From NCBI GenBank assembly GCA_035358815.1, contig DAOPQC010000003.1:434001-498000 (forward strand): a DNA stretch of 64,000 nt. Reading direction: 5' to 3'. Source of the DNA: Thermoanaerobaculales bacterium. GTDB lineage: Bacteria > Acidobacteriota > Thermoanaerobaculia > Thermoanaerobaculales > Sulfomarinibacteraceae. The first letter of the stretch is position 1; each line of letters opens with the position of its first letter. Below the pieces are notes generated by a model, which worked only from the letters and a program-made list of their open reading frames with translations, had not been told where the DNA came from and ran no database searches. Positions 35,867 to 44,940 of this stretch are shown here, in pieces. The position numbers and the translations under genes are program-made.

Positions 35867-38260
35867 ATGACCGAGTCCTACACGGCGAAGAACATCAAGG
35901 TGCTCAAGGGTCGCGACGCCGTGCGCAAGCGACCGGGCATGTACATCGGCGATGTCGGCGACATCGCCGGCCTCCACCACATGGTCTGGGAGGTCGTGGA
36001 CAACTCGATCGACGAGGCTCAGGCCGGCTTCTGCGACCGGATCACGGTGACCGTGCACGCCGACCAGACCGTCACCGTCGCCGACAACGGCCGCGGCATC
36101 CCGGTCGACGAGCACCGGGAGTCGGGCCGGTCGGCGGCCGAGGTCATCATGACCGAGCTCCACGCCGGCGGGAAGTTCGACTCCGACTCCTACAAGGTGT
36201 CGGGCGGTCTGCATGGCGTCGGCGTCAGCGTCGTCAACTTCCTGTCCGAGTGGCTGCGGCTCGAGATCCACCGCGACGGGACGGTCTGGGAGCAGAGCTA
36301 CTCGCAGGGCGTGCCCGACGCGCCGCTGGCGCCGATCGGCAAGACCCACAAGAGCGGCACCATCGTCTCCTTCAAGCCGGACCCCAAGATCTTCAAGATC
36401 CTGGAGTTCCACCCCGACCTCCTGGTCCGCCACCTGCGCGAGCTCGCGTTTCTGTGCTCCGGCCTCGAAGTCGTGTTCGAGGACGAGGCCGCCGAGCGCT
36501 CGGAGTCGTTCCGCTTCACGGGCGGGCTGGTCGAGTTCACCAGGTACCTCAACAAGTCCAAAACCGTGCTCCACGACCCGCCGATCCTGCTGCTCGACGC
36601 CAACGACCGCGGCGAGCAGGTCGAGGTGACGCTGCAGTGGCACGACGGCTACTCCGAGAACGTGCTCGCGTTCACCAACACCGTCTGCAACCACGACGGC
36701 GGGACCCACCTGTCGGGCTTCCGCTCGGCGATGACCCGGACCATCAACGCCTACGCCCTGGCCCAGAACCTGCTCAAGGGCGGGGATGACAACCTCAGCG
36801 GCGAGGACGTCCGCGAGGGCCTCACCGCGATCATCGCGGTGCGCATCCGCGAGCCGCGCTTCTCCAGTCAGACCAAGGACAAGCTGGTCTCCTCCGAGGT
36901 CAAGGGCTGGGTCGAGTCGACGATCAACGAGCAGCTCGCCGTCTACTTCGAGGAGAACCCGGCGGTCGCGAAGAAGATCGTCTCGAAGTGCCTCGACGCG
37001 GCGCGGGCGCGCGAGGCGGCGCGCAAGGCGCGCGAGCTGACCCGCCGCAAGAGCGCGCTCGAGAACTCGGCGCTGCCGGGGAAGCTCGCCGACTGCTCGG
37101 AGCGCGATCCTTCGCTTGCCGAGATCTTCATCGTCGAGGGGGACTCCGCAGGGGGCTCGGCGAAGCAGGGCCGGGACCGCCGCTTCCAGGCGATCCTCCC
37201 GCTGCGCGGCAAGATCCTCAACGTGGAGAAGGCCCGCTTCGACCGGATGCTGGCGTCGGAGGAGATCCGCGCCCTCATCCAGTGCCTCGGAACCGGGATC
37301 GGCACCGAGGAGTTCGACCCGCTCAAGGTCCGCTACCACAAGATCATCATCATGACCGACGCCGACGTCGACGGCTCCCACATCCGGACCCTGCTGCTGA
37401 CCTTCTTCTACCGCCAGATGGAGGAGCTGATCGCGCGCGGCCACCTGTTCATCGCGCAGCCGCCGCTCTATAAGGTGTCGCGCCGCAAGCAGGAGATCTA
37501 CCTCAAGGACGACGGCGAGCTGTCGAGGTTCCTGCTCGACCGGGTGGCCGACGAGTTTCGGCTGGTCCTGGGGGCGTCCGGCATCGACCTCGCGGGCGAC
37601 GAGCTGCGGGCGGCGCTGCTCGCCTGCGAGGCGTGGCACCGCACCCTCGCGTCACTCGAGCGGCGCGGCTTCCCGCCCGACATCGTGCTGGCCGCCCTCG
37701 ATCTGACCGAGGGCGACGACCACCCGCCCGGCAGCGAGGCCTACGCGCGCGCTCTCGCGGCCGACCTCGCCGACCTCGGCTACGAGTCCGTCCGGGTCGA
37801 GCTCGACGAGGAGCACGGGGTCTCCGAGGTGGTGTGCGGCGTCGGCGTCAACGGCCGCGGCTGGGAGGTCCGCCTGGGGCGCGTGCTGTCGGACAGCGGG
37901 CACTTCCGCAGGGCCAAGCAGCAGCTCGCGCAGATCGCGCCGCTGCGGGTCGGGCCTTACCACCTCGAGCGCAATGGCGATCGGGCGACCCTCGACACCC
38001 TGCGCGAGCTGGTGGCCCACGTCTACGAGGTCGCGAAGCGCGGCCTTGCCATCCAGCGCTACAAGGGCCTCGGCGAGATGAACCCTCACCAGCTGTGGGA
38101 GACGACGATGGCCCCCGGCAATCGGCGCCTGCTGCAGGTCACCGTCGAGGACGCCGCGCGGGCCGACGAGCTTTTCACCGTCTTGATGGGCGACGCGGTC
38201 GAGCCGCGGCGCCGCTTCATCGAGGAGAACGCCCTCGAGGCGCGCAACCTCGACATCTGA
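35867..38260 (+). CDS. gyrB: DNA gyrase subunit B
   Basis: ATPase subunit of gyrase, 797 residues. The GHKL ATPase domain begins YTAKNIKVLKGRDAVRKRPGMYIGD and has VDNSIDEAQAG and GGLHGVGVSVVN. TOPRIM contains EGDSAGGSAKQGRDRRFQAI with the metal-binding TDADVDGSHI. About 170 residues between TOPRIM and the C-terminal GLAIQRYKGLGEMNPHQLWETTM correspond to the insert of proteobacterial-type GyrB. ATG at 35867 chosen over a GTG five codons upstream. Confidence 0.98.
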   Translation: MTESYTAKNIKVLKGRDAVRKRPGMYIGDVGDIAGLHHMVWEVVDNSIDEAQAGFCDRITVTVHADQTVTVADNGRGIPVDEHRESGRSAAEVIMTELHAGGKFDSDSYKVSGGLHGVGVSVVNFLSEWLRLEIHRDGTVWEQSYSQGVPDAPLAPIGKTHKSGTIVSFKPDPKIFKILEFHPDLLVRHLRELAFLCSGLEVVFEDEAAERSESFRFTGGLVEFTRYLNKSKTVLHDPPILLLDANDRGEQVEVTLQWHDGYSENVLAFTNTVCNHDGGTHLSGFRSAMTRTINAYALAQNLLKGGDDNLSGEDVREGLTAIIAVRIREPRFSSQTKDKLVSSEVKGWVESTINEQLAVYFEENPAVAKKIVSKCLDAARAREAARKARELTRRKSALENSALPGKLADCSERDPSLAEIFIVEGDSAGGSAKQGRDRRFQAILPLRGKILNVEKARFDRMLASEEIRALIQCLGTGIGTEEFDPLKVRYHKIIIMTDADVDGSHIRTLLLTFFYRQMEELIARGHLFIAQPPLYKVSRRKQEIYLKDDGELSRFLLDRVADEFRLVLGASGIDLAGDELRAALLACEAWHRTLASLERRGFPPDIVLAALDLTEGDDHPPGSEAYARALAADLADLGYESVRVELDEEHGVSEVVCGVGVNGRGWEVRLGRVLSDSGHFRRAKQQLAQIAPLRVGPYHLERNGDRATLDTLRELVAHVYEVAKRGLAIQRYKGLGEMNPHQLWETTMAPGNRRLLQVTVEDAARADELFTVLMGDAVEPRRRFIEENALEARNLDI

Positions 38261-38273
38261 TCTGGACCACGCC

Positions 38274-40799
38274 ATGACCGACCACCAGACCTACTCCGAG
38301 GGAGATCGGATCCCGATCACGATCGAGGAGGAGCTCAAGAACTCCTACCTCGACTACGCGATGTCGGTGATCATCGGGCGGGCGCTGCCCGACGTGAGAG
38401 ACGGCCTCAAGCCGGTGCACCGGCGCATCCTGTACGGGATGTGGGAGGCCGGCAACACCGCCGGCAAGCCCTACAAGAAGTCGGCGCGGATCGTCGGCGA
38501 CGTGATGGGGAAGTACCACCCTCACGGCGACGCGGCGATCTACGACACCGCGGTGCGGATGGCGCAGGACTTCTCGATGCGCTACACCCTGGTCGACGGC
38601 CAGGGCAACTTCGGGTCGGTGGACGGCGACGCCCCGGCGGCGATGCGCTACACCGAGATCCGCCTGACCAGGCTGTCGGAGGAGCTGCTCGGCGACGACA
38701 TCGGCCGCGAGACGGTCGACTGGACCGAGAACTACGACGGCTCGCTGGTCGAGCCGGTGGTGCTGCCCGCGCAGTTTCCCAACCTGCTCGTCAACGGCTC
38801 CTCCGGGATCGCGGTCGGCATGGCCACCAACATCCCCCCCCACAACCTCCGCGAGATCGTCGATGCGACGGTGGCCCTGATCCGGACGCCCTCCCTGAGC
38901 GACCGCGAGCTGATCGAGATCGTACCCGGGCCTGACTTCCCGACCGCCGGCTTCATCCACGGCCGGAGCGGGATCGTCGACGCCTACACGACCGGCCGCG
39001 GGATCGTCCAGGTGCGGGCGCGGGTCGTGGTCGAGGAGGGGGAGAAGAAGAAGCGCGCGGCCCTGGTCGTCACCGAGCTGCCGTACCAGGTCAACAAGGC
39101 GCGGCTCACCGAGCACATCGCGTCGCTGGTGCAGGCCAAGCGTCTCGAGGGGATCAGCGATCTTCGCGACGAGTCGGACCGCGACGGCATCCGGCTCGTC
39201 ATCGAGCTCAAGCGCGAGGCGATCCCGGAGGTCGTGCTCAACAACCTCTACAAGCTGACCCAGCTCCAGACCACCTTCGGCATCATCCTGCTGGCCGTGG
39301 TCGGCAACCAGCCGCGGGTGTTCACGCTGCGCGAGCTGATCGGGCACTTCATCGACCACCGCAAGGAGGTGGTCATCCGGCGCACCCGGTTCGAGCTGGC
39401 GCGGGCGCGGGAGCGCGCTCACATCCTCGATGGGCTGGTGATCGCGCTCGACAACCTCGACGCGGTGATCGAGCTGATCCGCGGCGCCGCCGACCCGCCG
39501 GCCGCCGCCGCCGGGCTGATGGGCGAGTTTTCACTCTCCGAGCTGCAGGCGCAGGCGATCCTCGAGATGCGGCTGCAGCGCCTGACCGGCCTGGAGCGCA
39601 GCAAGATCGTCGACGAGCACCGGGAGGTGCTGGCGCGAATCGCCCACCTCGAGGCAGTGCTCGCCTCCGAGGCGATGGTCCTCGACATCATCGTCGAGGA
39701 GCTGCTCGCGATCCGCAGCCGCTACGGCGACGACCGCCGCACCGTGATCATCGCCGACCCGTCCGAGATCTCGGTCGAGGACCTGATCGCCGAGGAGGAC
39801 ATGGTGATCACGGTCAGCCGCGGCGGCTACATCAAGCGCTCCGCGCTGGCCGCGTACCGGGCGCAGCGCCGCGGCGGCCGCGGGCGGCGGGGGATGTCGA
39901 TCAAGGCCGAGGACGAGGTCGAGAAGCTGTTCGTCGCCTCGACCCACGCCGTCATGCTGTTCTTCACCACCGCGGGCAAGGTCTTCGCGCGCAAGGTGCA
40001 CGAGCTACCGGATGTCGGCCCTGGGGGGCGCGGCCGGGCGCTCGTCAACCTGCTGCAGCTGGACAGCGACGAGCGGGTCGCGGCGCTGCTCGCCGTGCGC
40101 GACTTCGCGGAGCACGAGGACGCCTTCCTGCTGTTCGCCACCCGTCTCGGCAAGGTCAAGCGGACGGCGCTTGCCGAGTACGCCAACATCCGCGCCAACG
40201 GCCTGCGCGCGGTCGCCATCAACCCCGGCGACGACCTGCTGTCCGTCCACCTGACGGACGGCAGCCGGCACGTGTTCATGGGCACCCACCGCGGCATGGG
40301 GATCCGCTTCGAGGAGGGGGAGGCGCGTCCCATGGGCCGGGTCTCGGCCGGGGTGCGGGGCATCAACCTGCGCGAGGGCGACTGGGTGGAGGAGGTGGCG
40401 ACGGTCGACCCCTCGGGAGAGAACGACATCCTGGTCGTCACCGACCTCGGCTTCGGCAAGCGCACACCGGTCGCCGACTTCCGGATCCAGCAGCGGGGCG
40501 GCCACGGGCTCAAGCTGATCCAGCTGACGTCGAAGAACGGCACCGTCGCCGGCATCCGGCACGTCGACGAGTCCGATCAGATCCTCCTCCTCACCGAGGG
40601 GGGCATCCTGATCCGGATGAACGTCTCCGAGATCCGGCGCAGCGGCCGGGCGACCCAGGGCGTGCGGGTGATCCGGCTCGACGAGGGGGACCGGGTGGTC
40701 TCGCTCGCCAAGCTCGCGGAGGATGACACGGCCGACGGTGAGGAGCCGGAGGCGGACGACAGCCAGCTGTCCGACGCCGACCTCCCGGCCGACGCCTGA
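38274..40799 (+). CDS. gyrA: DNA gyrase subunit A
   Basis: Breakage-reunion subunit, 841 residues. The winged-helix region has RALPDVRDGLKPVHRRILYGM and the catalytic tyrosine is Tyr126 in MRYTEIRL. The C-terminal beta-pinwheel contains the GyrA box QRRGGRG, which marks gyrase rather than topoisomerase IV. The quinolone-resistance region reads HPHGDAAIYD, with Ala87 where E. coli has Ser83. An acidic tail ends the protein. It lies 13 bases after gyrB. Confidence 0.98.
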   Translation: MTDHQTYSEGDRIPITIEEELKNSYLDYAMSVIIGRALPDVRDGLKPVHRRILYGMWEAGNTAGKPYKKSARIVGDVMGKYHPHGDAAIYDTAVRMAQDFSMRYTLVDGQGNFGSVDGDAPAAMRYTEIRLTRLSEELLGDDIGRETVDWTENYDGSLVEPVVLPAQFPNLLVNGSSGIAVGMATNIPPHNLREIVDATVALIRTPSLSDRELIEIVPGPDFPTAGFIHGRSGIVDAYTTGRGIVQVRARVVVEEGEKKKRAALVVTELPYQVNKARLTEHIASLVQAKRLEGISDLRDESDRDGIRLVIELKREAIPEVVLNNLYKLTQLQTTFGIILLAVVGNQPRVFTLRELIGHFIDHRKEVVIRRTRFELARARERAHILDGLVIALDNLDAVIELIRGAADPPAAAAGLMGEFSLSELQAQAILEMRLQRLTGLERSKIVDEHREVLARIAHLEAVLASEAMVLDIIVEELLAIRSRYGDDRRTVIIADPSEISVEDLIAEEDMVITVSRGGYIKRSALAAYRAQRRGGRGRRGMSIKAEDEVEKLFVASTHAVMLFFTTAGKVFARKVHELPDVGPGGRGRALVNLLQLDSDERVAALLAVRDFAEHEDAFLLFATRLGKVKRTALAEYANIRANGLRAVAINPGDDLLSVHLTDGSRHVFMGTHRGMGIRFEEGEARPMGRVSAGVRGINLREGDWVEEVATVDPSGENDILVVTDLGFGKRTPVADFRIQQRGGHGLKLIQLTSKNGTVAGIRHVDESDQILLLTEGGILIRMNVSEIRRSGRATQGVRVIRLDEGDRVVSLAKLAEDDTADGEEPEADDSQLSDADLPADA

Positions 40800-40817
40800 T
40801 CGCAGGTCGGCGGCACC

Positions 40818-41372
40818 ATGGCCAGCGAGCTCCCCGCCGTGCGCCCGGTCATGCTGCTCCACCAGGAGGGCGTGATCGGCCTGGTCGCGGTGCTCGGCCT
40901 GGGCCTTCGGGACGGCAACCCGGTCGGCGGGCTGGCTCCCCAGGGGCCGCTGGTCCTCTCGGTCGCGGTGGGCGCGCTCGCCGGGGTCGCCGCCAGCGGG
41001 GCGCTGTGGCTGACCCGGCGCCTGCCGCCGCTCGCCGAGCTGCAGCGCTTCCAGCAGCGGCTGGTCAGTGGCTGGACCGCGGTTGACGCCGCGGCGGTAG
41101 CGCTGTTGTCGGGGATCGCGGAGGAGGCACTGCTGCGCGCCCTGCTGCAGCCGGTGATCGGCCTGGTGCCGGCGGCGCTGCTGTTCGCGGTGCTCCACCT
41201 GGTGCCGGACCGGCGGCTCTGGATGTGGCCGGCGATCGCGCTCGTCCTCGGCCTGGTGCTTGGCGTGATCTTCAGCCGGTTCGGATACCCGGCCGCAGCC
41301 ACCGCGCATTGCGCGATCAACCTGCTCGCGCTGCTGCGGCTGCGGCGGTGCGAGGCGGTCGCCGCGGAGTGA
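40818..41372 (+). CDS. CPBP family intramembrane metalloprotease
   Basis: A 184-residue membrane protein with about five helices. The CAAX-protease/bacteriocin-processing (Abi) motifs are present in order: EEALLR (residues about 108-113), FAVLH with its metal histidine, and HCAINLLALL. The physiological substrate is unknown. It starts 18 bases after gyrA and may be the last gene of the gyrase transcript. Confidence 0.85.
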   Translation: MASELPAVRPVMLLHQEGVIGLVAVLGLGLRDGNPVGGLAPQGPLVLSVAVGALAGVAASGALWLTRRLPPLAELQRFQQRLVSGWTAVDAAAVALLSGIAEEALLRALLQPVIGLVPAALLFAVLHLVPDRRLWMWPAIALVLGLVLGVIFSRFGYPAAATAHCAINLLALLRLRRCEAVAAE

Positions 41373-41436
41373 TGCACGGCCCACGGTGGCCGCTGTGTAC
41401 AATGACGTGGGGCAGTGTCCCCGGGGAGGCGTGACC

Positions 41437-42324
41437 ATGAGCGAGTCGAGCGACCAGTTCCGCGTCAAGGTGGGGCTGGCCGAAATGCTGAAGGGCGGGG
41501 TGATCATGGACGTCACCTCGGCCGAGCAGGCGAAGATCGCCGAGGACGCCGGCGCCGCGGCCGTGATGGCGCTCGAGCGGGTGCCGGCCGACATCCGGAC
41601 CCAGGGCGGCGTGGCGCGGATGGCGCCGATCGCGAAGATCCGCGACATCCAGGCGACGGTGTCGATCCCGGTCATGGCGAAGTGCCGGATCGGGCACATC
41701 GCCGAGGCCCGCATGCTGGAGGCGCTGGAGGTCGACTTCATCGACGAGAGCGAGGTGCTCACGCCGGCCGACGAGGAGAACCACGTCTCGAAGCACGGCT
41801 TCAGGGTTCCCTTCGTCTGCGGGTGCCGCAACCTCGGCGAGGCGCTGCGGCGGATCGGCGAGGGCGCGGCCATGATGCGCACCAAGGGCGAGGCCGGCTC
41901 GGGCGACATCGTCGAGGCGGTCCGCCACCTGCGGGCGGTGCAGCGCGGGATCCGGGGCCTGACCGTCCTCGACGAGCACGAGCTGATGGCCCAGGCCAAG
42001 GAGCTTCAGGCCCCCTACGAGCTGGTGCGGTGGGTGGCCGCGAACGGCCGGCTGCCGGTGCCCAACTTCGCTGCCGGCGGCGTCGCGACGCCGGCCGACG
42101 CCGCGCTGTGCATGATGCTGGGTGCCGAGGCGGTGTTCGTCGGCTCCGGCATCTTCAAGTCGAGCGACCCCGAGCGCCGGGCCAGGGCGATCGTCCAGGC
42201 GGTCACCCATTGGCAGGACCCAGCCAAGCTGGTGGAGGTCTCGGAGGGGCTCGCCGAGGCGATGTCCGGACTCGAGGCGGGCAAGCTGACCCCGGAGGAG
42301 ATGCTGTCGCGCCGGGGGTGGTGA
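41437..42324 (+). CDS. pdxS: Pyridoxal 5'-phosphate synthase subunit PdxS
   Basis: Synthase subunit of the DXP-independent PLP pathway, 295 residues. It makes PLP from ribose 5-phosphate, glyceraldehyde 3-phosphate and ammonia supplied by PdxT. The Schiff-base lysines are Lys82 (PVMAKCRIGH) and Lys150 (MRTKGEAGSGD), with GGVIMDVTSAEQAKIAEDAG at the N-terminus. GGGGAGG precedes the ATG; a TACAAT at 41398-41403 is a likely -10. Its product would serve PLP enzymes such as the tryptophanase-like protein at 6.2 kb. Confidence 0.98.
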   Translation: MSESSDQFRVKVGLAEMLKGGVIMDVTSAEQAKIAEDAGAAAVMALERVPADIRTQGGVARMAPIAKIRDIQATVSIPVMAKCRIGHIAEARMLEALEVDFIDESEVLTPADEENHVSKHGFRVPFVCGCRNLGEALRRIGEGAAMMRTKGEAGSGDIVEAVRHLRAVQRGIRGLTVLDEHELMAQAKELQAPYELVRWVAANGRLPVPNFAAGGVATPADAALCMMLGAEAVFVGSGIFKSSDPERRARAIVQAVTHWQDPAKLVEVSEGLAEAMSGLEAGKLTPEEMLSRRGW

Positions 42325-42905
42325 TGCGGGTGGGCGTGCTCGCGCTGCAGGGCGACTGGGAGGCCCACCTGTCGGCGCTGCGCGATGCCGCCGCTCCTGC
42401 CGAGCCGGTCCGCACGGCGGCCGCGATCGACCGGATCGGGGCGCTCGTGCTGCCCGGCGGGGAGTCGACCGCGATGCTGCGACTGATGGCGGACGAGCAC
42501 CTCGACGAGCGGATCCGCGGCCGCGTGGTCTCCGGCATGCCGGTGCTCGCCACCTGCGCCGGCGTGATCCTGCTCGCCGCCGCCGTCGATCCGCGGCAGC
42601 CCTCGCTCGGCCTGCTCGACGTGGATGTCGTCCGCAACGGCTACGGCCGGCAGGTGCACTCGACCGTGGCGACGGTCGAGCTCGACGGCGCGCTCGGCGA
42701 GCCGCCGCAGACGGAGGGCGTGTTCATCCGGGCGCCGCGCATCGTGCGGACGGGCGCCGGGGTGCGGGTGCTCGGCCGCTGCGGCGGCGACCCGGTGCTC
42801 GTCAGCTCGGGCCGGGTGGTGGCCGCCACCTTCCACCCCGAGCTGAGCACGGACCGCCGGGTCCACACCCTGTTCCTTCGGCTCTTGGAGGACAGCGATG
42901 CCTGA
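42324..42905 (+). CDS. pdxT: Pyridoxal 5'-phosphate synthase glutaminase subunit PdxT
   Basis: Class I glutamine amidotransferase of 193 residues that channels ammonia to PdxS. The triad is Cys78 (LATCAGVIL), His171 and Glu173 (FHPEL), and the oxyanion region is PGGESTAM. The ATG shares one base with the pdxS stop. The expected family segment VRRNAFGRQ reads VVRNGYGRQ here, a mild variation. Confidence 0.97.
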   Translation: MRVGVLALQGDWEAHLSALRDAAAPAEPVRTAAAIDRIGALVLPGGESTAMLRLMADEHLDERIRGRVVSGMPVLATCAGVILLAAAVDPRQPSLGLLDVDVVRNGYGRQVHSTVATVELDGALGEPPQTEGVFIRAPRIVRTGAGVRVLGRCGGDPVLVSSGRVVAATFHPELSTDRRVHTLFLRLLEDSDA

Positions 42906-43659
42906 TCGCCCGATCCGCCACCACGAGGTCCACGGCATCCACCGCATCATCCTCAACGACGGGGCCAACCCGCTGAACCTGCCCCTGATGGCCGCGGTCC
43001 GCGACGCCGTCGCCGACCTGCGGGGGCGCGGCGCGCCGCCGCTGCTGCTGGCCTCGTCGCACCCGACGGTGTTCTGCCCGGGCTGGGACCTCAAGGTGCT
43101 GGCGAACGCCGATCGGGGGCGGGTGCGGGCCAACCTGGAGGTCTTCAACGGCCTCATCCTCGACGTCTTCTCCTACCCGGGGCCGACCGCCGCCGCGATC
43201 ACCGGCCACGCCGTCGGCGGCGGCTGCCTGCTCGCGCTGGCCTGCGACCTGCGGGTCATGGCGATCGGGCGGCCGCGGCTGGGCTTCGCGGAGCTCAATC
43301 TGGGAGTGCCGGTGCCGGCGGGCAGCCTGCAGATGGTGCGGGCCCGCTGCAGCCCGTTGGCCATTGCCGAGGCGCTGCTGCGCGGGGAAGGCTGCACTGC
43401 CGAGCGGGCGCACGAGCTCGGGCTGGTGCACTGGGTGGAGCCGGTCGAGCAGGTGGTGGTGGCGGTCGACCGCGAGCTCGCCCGGATCGCGTCGCGGCCG
43501 GCGCGCCCCTGGATGGCCACCAAGGAGATGCTGCTGGGCGACACCTGGCGCGCCATGCGGGCGGGCTTTGCCGCCGAGGACGAGCTGTTCCTCGACTGCT
43601 GGTTCTCCGCCGAGGCGCAGCCGCGAATCGCCGCGCGGGCGACGCGGCTGAGCAGCTGA
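42898..43659 (+). CDS. Enoyl-CoA hydratase/isomerase family protein
   Basis: A crotonase-fold protein of 253 residues. The oxyanion-hole segments are HPTVFCPGWDL and GHAVGGGCLLALACDLRVM. Of the two hydratase glutamates, the first position is Leu (GGCLLA rather than GGCELA), while the second is present in GFAELNLGV. That pattern fits an isomerase or another crotonase activity better than a true hydratase. It overlaps pdxT by eight bases and has TTGGAGG upstream; no vitamin B6 role is known. Confidence 0.85.
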   Translation: MPDRPIRHHEVHGIHRIILNDGANPLNLPLMAAVRDAVADLRGRGAPPLLLASSHPTVFCPGWDLKVLANADRGRVRANLEVFNGLILDVFSYPGPTAAAITGHAVGGGCLLALACDLRVMAIGRPRLGFAELNLGVPVPAGSLQMVRARCSPLAIAEALLRGEGCTAERAHELGLVHWVEPVEQVVVAVDRELARIASRPARPWMATKEMLLGDTWRAMRAGFAAEDELFLDCWFSAEAQPRIAARATRLSS

Positions 43660-44633
43660 TGGACGCCCGGGTGCTCGCTGCGGCCGGCGTCGACCCGAGC
43701 CTGCCGGCGGCCCAGGCGGCGGCGATGCTGGTCAGGAGCCTGCCGCTGCGGTGGCGGGCCGCGGGCGTCCGCGATCCCGAGACGGTGGTCGAGTCGCGGT
43801 GGTTCGCCGGCGCTGCCGAGTGCCATCGCGTGCTCGCCCGGGTGTTCCGAGGGCGGCCGGTGCGCGGCGCAGCATTCTCCGCGACCTGGCCCCAGCTCGA
43901 GGCGGCTGGCGTCGTCGTCGCCCCGGCGCTGCCGGTGGCCGCGACCGCGGACGAGCTGGCGGGGCCCGATGGCGTCTACCAGCTCGAGCGGGGCACGGTG
44001 TGGCGGGAGGCGGCCGGAGAGCGCGCGGCCCTGCTGGCCAGCGGCGGCGGCGCGGCGCCGGGCGGCGACGTCTTCGACCTGATGTGGTTCGGCCCCGCGG
44101 AGCGCTACCTGGTGCGCGGTGGCACGCTCGAGGTGGAGGACCTGTTCTCCGTGCTGAGGGTGGGGGCGGCGCAGCCGTTGGTGGAGCGGCTGGTCGTGCG
44201 CGGGCTGCGGGCGGACCCGGAGGTGCTCGAGGGGGTGGCCTGGAGTGCGCGCGAGACGCCTGCGGAGATCGAGGTTCGACGGCGGTCGGAGCTGGTGGCG
44301 GGGGAGGCCTGGCGCGACCCGGCGGCGGTGCTGGCGTCCCGCGCCGACATCCGCAGCGTCGAGCGGCGCGGCGACGAGATCCTCGCCGAGACGGTGCGGC
44401 AGTCGTCGGTGGTGTTCCGGATCGCCGAGGAGGCGCGGGGCTGGCGGCTGTTCACCTGGGACGGCGACTACCCGCTGCGGACCCTCGGCATGAGAGAGCG
44501 CGCCGGCCACGTCGTCTTCTCGGCCACCCTCGGCCCGGATCTGGAGCCGCTCGCGCCCGGGGTCCGCGGCCGCCTCGCCTTCGATCTCCAGACGGATCTG
44601 ATCGCGCTCGGCAAGGCCGGGAAGGCGCGCTGA
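43659..44633 (+). CDS. Protein of unknown function
   Basis: A 324-residue protein with no recognised domain, signal peptide or membrane helix. It is rich in Ala, Arg, Glu and Val. Segments such as VFDLMWFGPAERYLVRGGTLEVEDLF and WRLFTWDGDYPLRTLGMRERAGH look like beta-rich globular protein. The ATG shares one base with the stop of the crotonase gene (TGATG), so it is co-translated with pdxS-pdxT-crotonase. It ends just before repeat site R7. Confidence 0.7.
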   Translation: MDARVLAAAGVDPSLPAAQAAAMLVRSLPLRWRAAGVRDPETVVESRWFAGAAECHRVLARVFRGRPVRGAAFSATWPQLEAAGVVVAPALPVAATADELAGPDGVYQLERGTVWREAAGERAALLASGGGAAPGGDVFDLMWFGPAERYLVRGGTLEVEDLFSVLRVGAAQPLVERLVVRGLRADPEVLEGVAWSARETPAEIEVRRRSELVAGEAWRDPAAVLASRADIRSVERRGDEILAETVRQSSVVFRIAEEARGWRLFTWDGDYPLRTLGMRERAGHVVFSATLGPDLEPLAPGVRGRLAFDLQTDLIALGKAGKAR

Positions 44634-44668
44634 GGGCGTTGACTGCCGACCGAGCCCAAACTCGACTT

Positions 44669-44939
44669 CGTTTCCGTTCCCGTTCCCGTACCCGTTCCCG
44701 AAGGAACGGTCACACCGCCAGGGTGCGGGAGCGGCGATCTCCTCGTGGGATGGGTCGATTCAGCGCACTGATCGGGAACGGGAACGGGCACGGGTGGAGA
44801 CGGGCGCGGAAGCGGGCGCGGAAGCGGATCCGGCTGCCGGCATCGCCTTTGGCTTCGCCGCGAGGAGTCGTCCTGCGGCCTTCGCCGTGACGGGAGCGGG
44901 CGGGGGCCCCGGCCCCTGGATCCTGGCCCCTAACCCCTC
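44669..44939. repeat. Composite repeat with facing tracts (site R7)
   Basis: GTTCCC hexamers at 44670-44700 face GGGAAC hexamers at 44773-44800, which pass into GCGGAAGCGG units to 44827. A GATC block in inverse orientation lies at 44899-44939 (minus strand GAGGGGTTAGGGG, CCAGGATCCAGGGG, CCGGGGCCCCCGCCCG), reaching to one base from the stop codon of the gene ending at 44941. This fills the 307-base convergent gap. Confidence 0.8.
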
Positions 44940-44940
44940 T

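Noticed and set aside
35633..37639. Long open frame antisense to gyrB
   Set aside because: Very Arg/Leu/Asp/Val-rich product with no family resemblance; the opposite strand encodes an unmistakable GyrB. An effect of high GC reducing stop codons.
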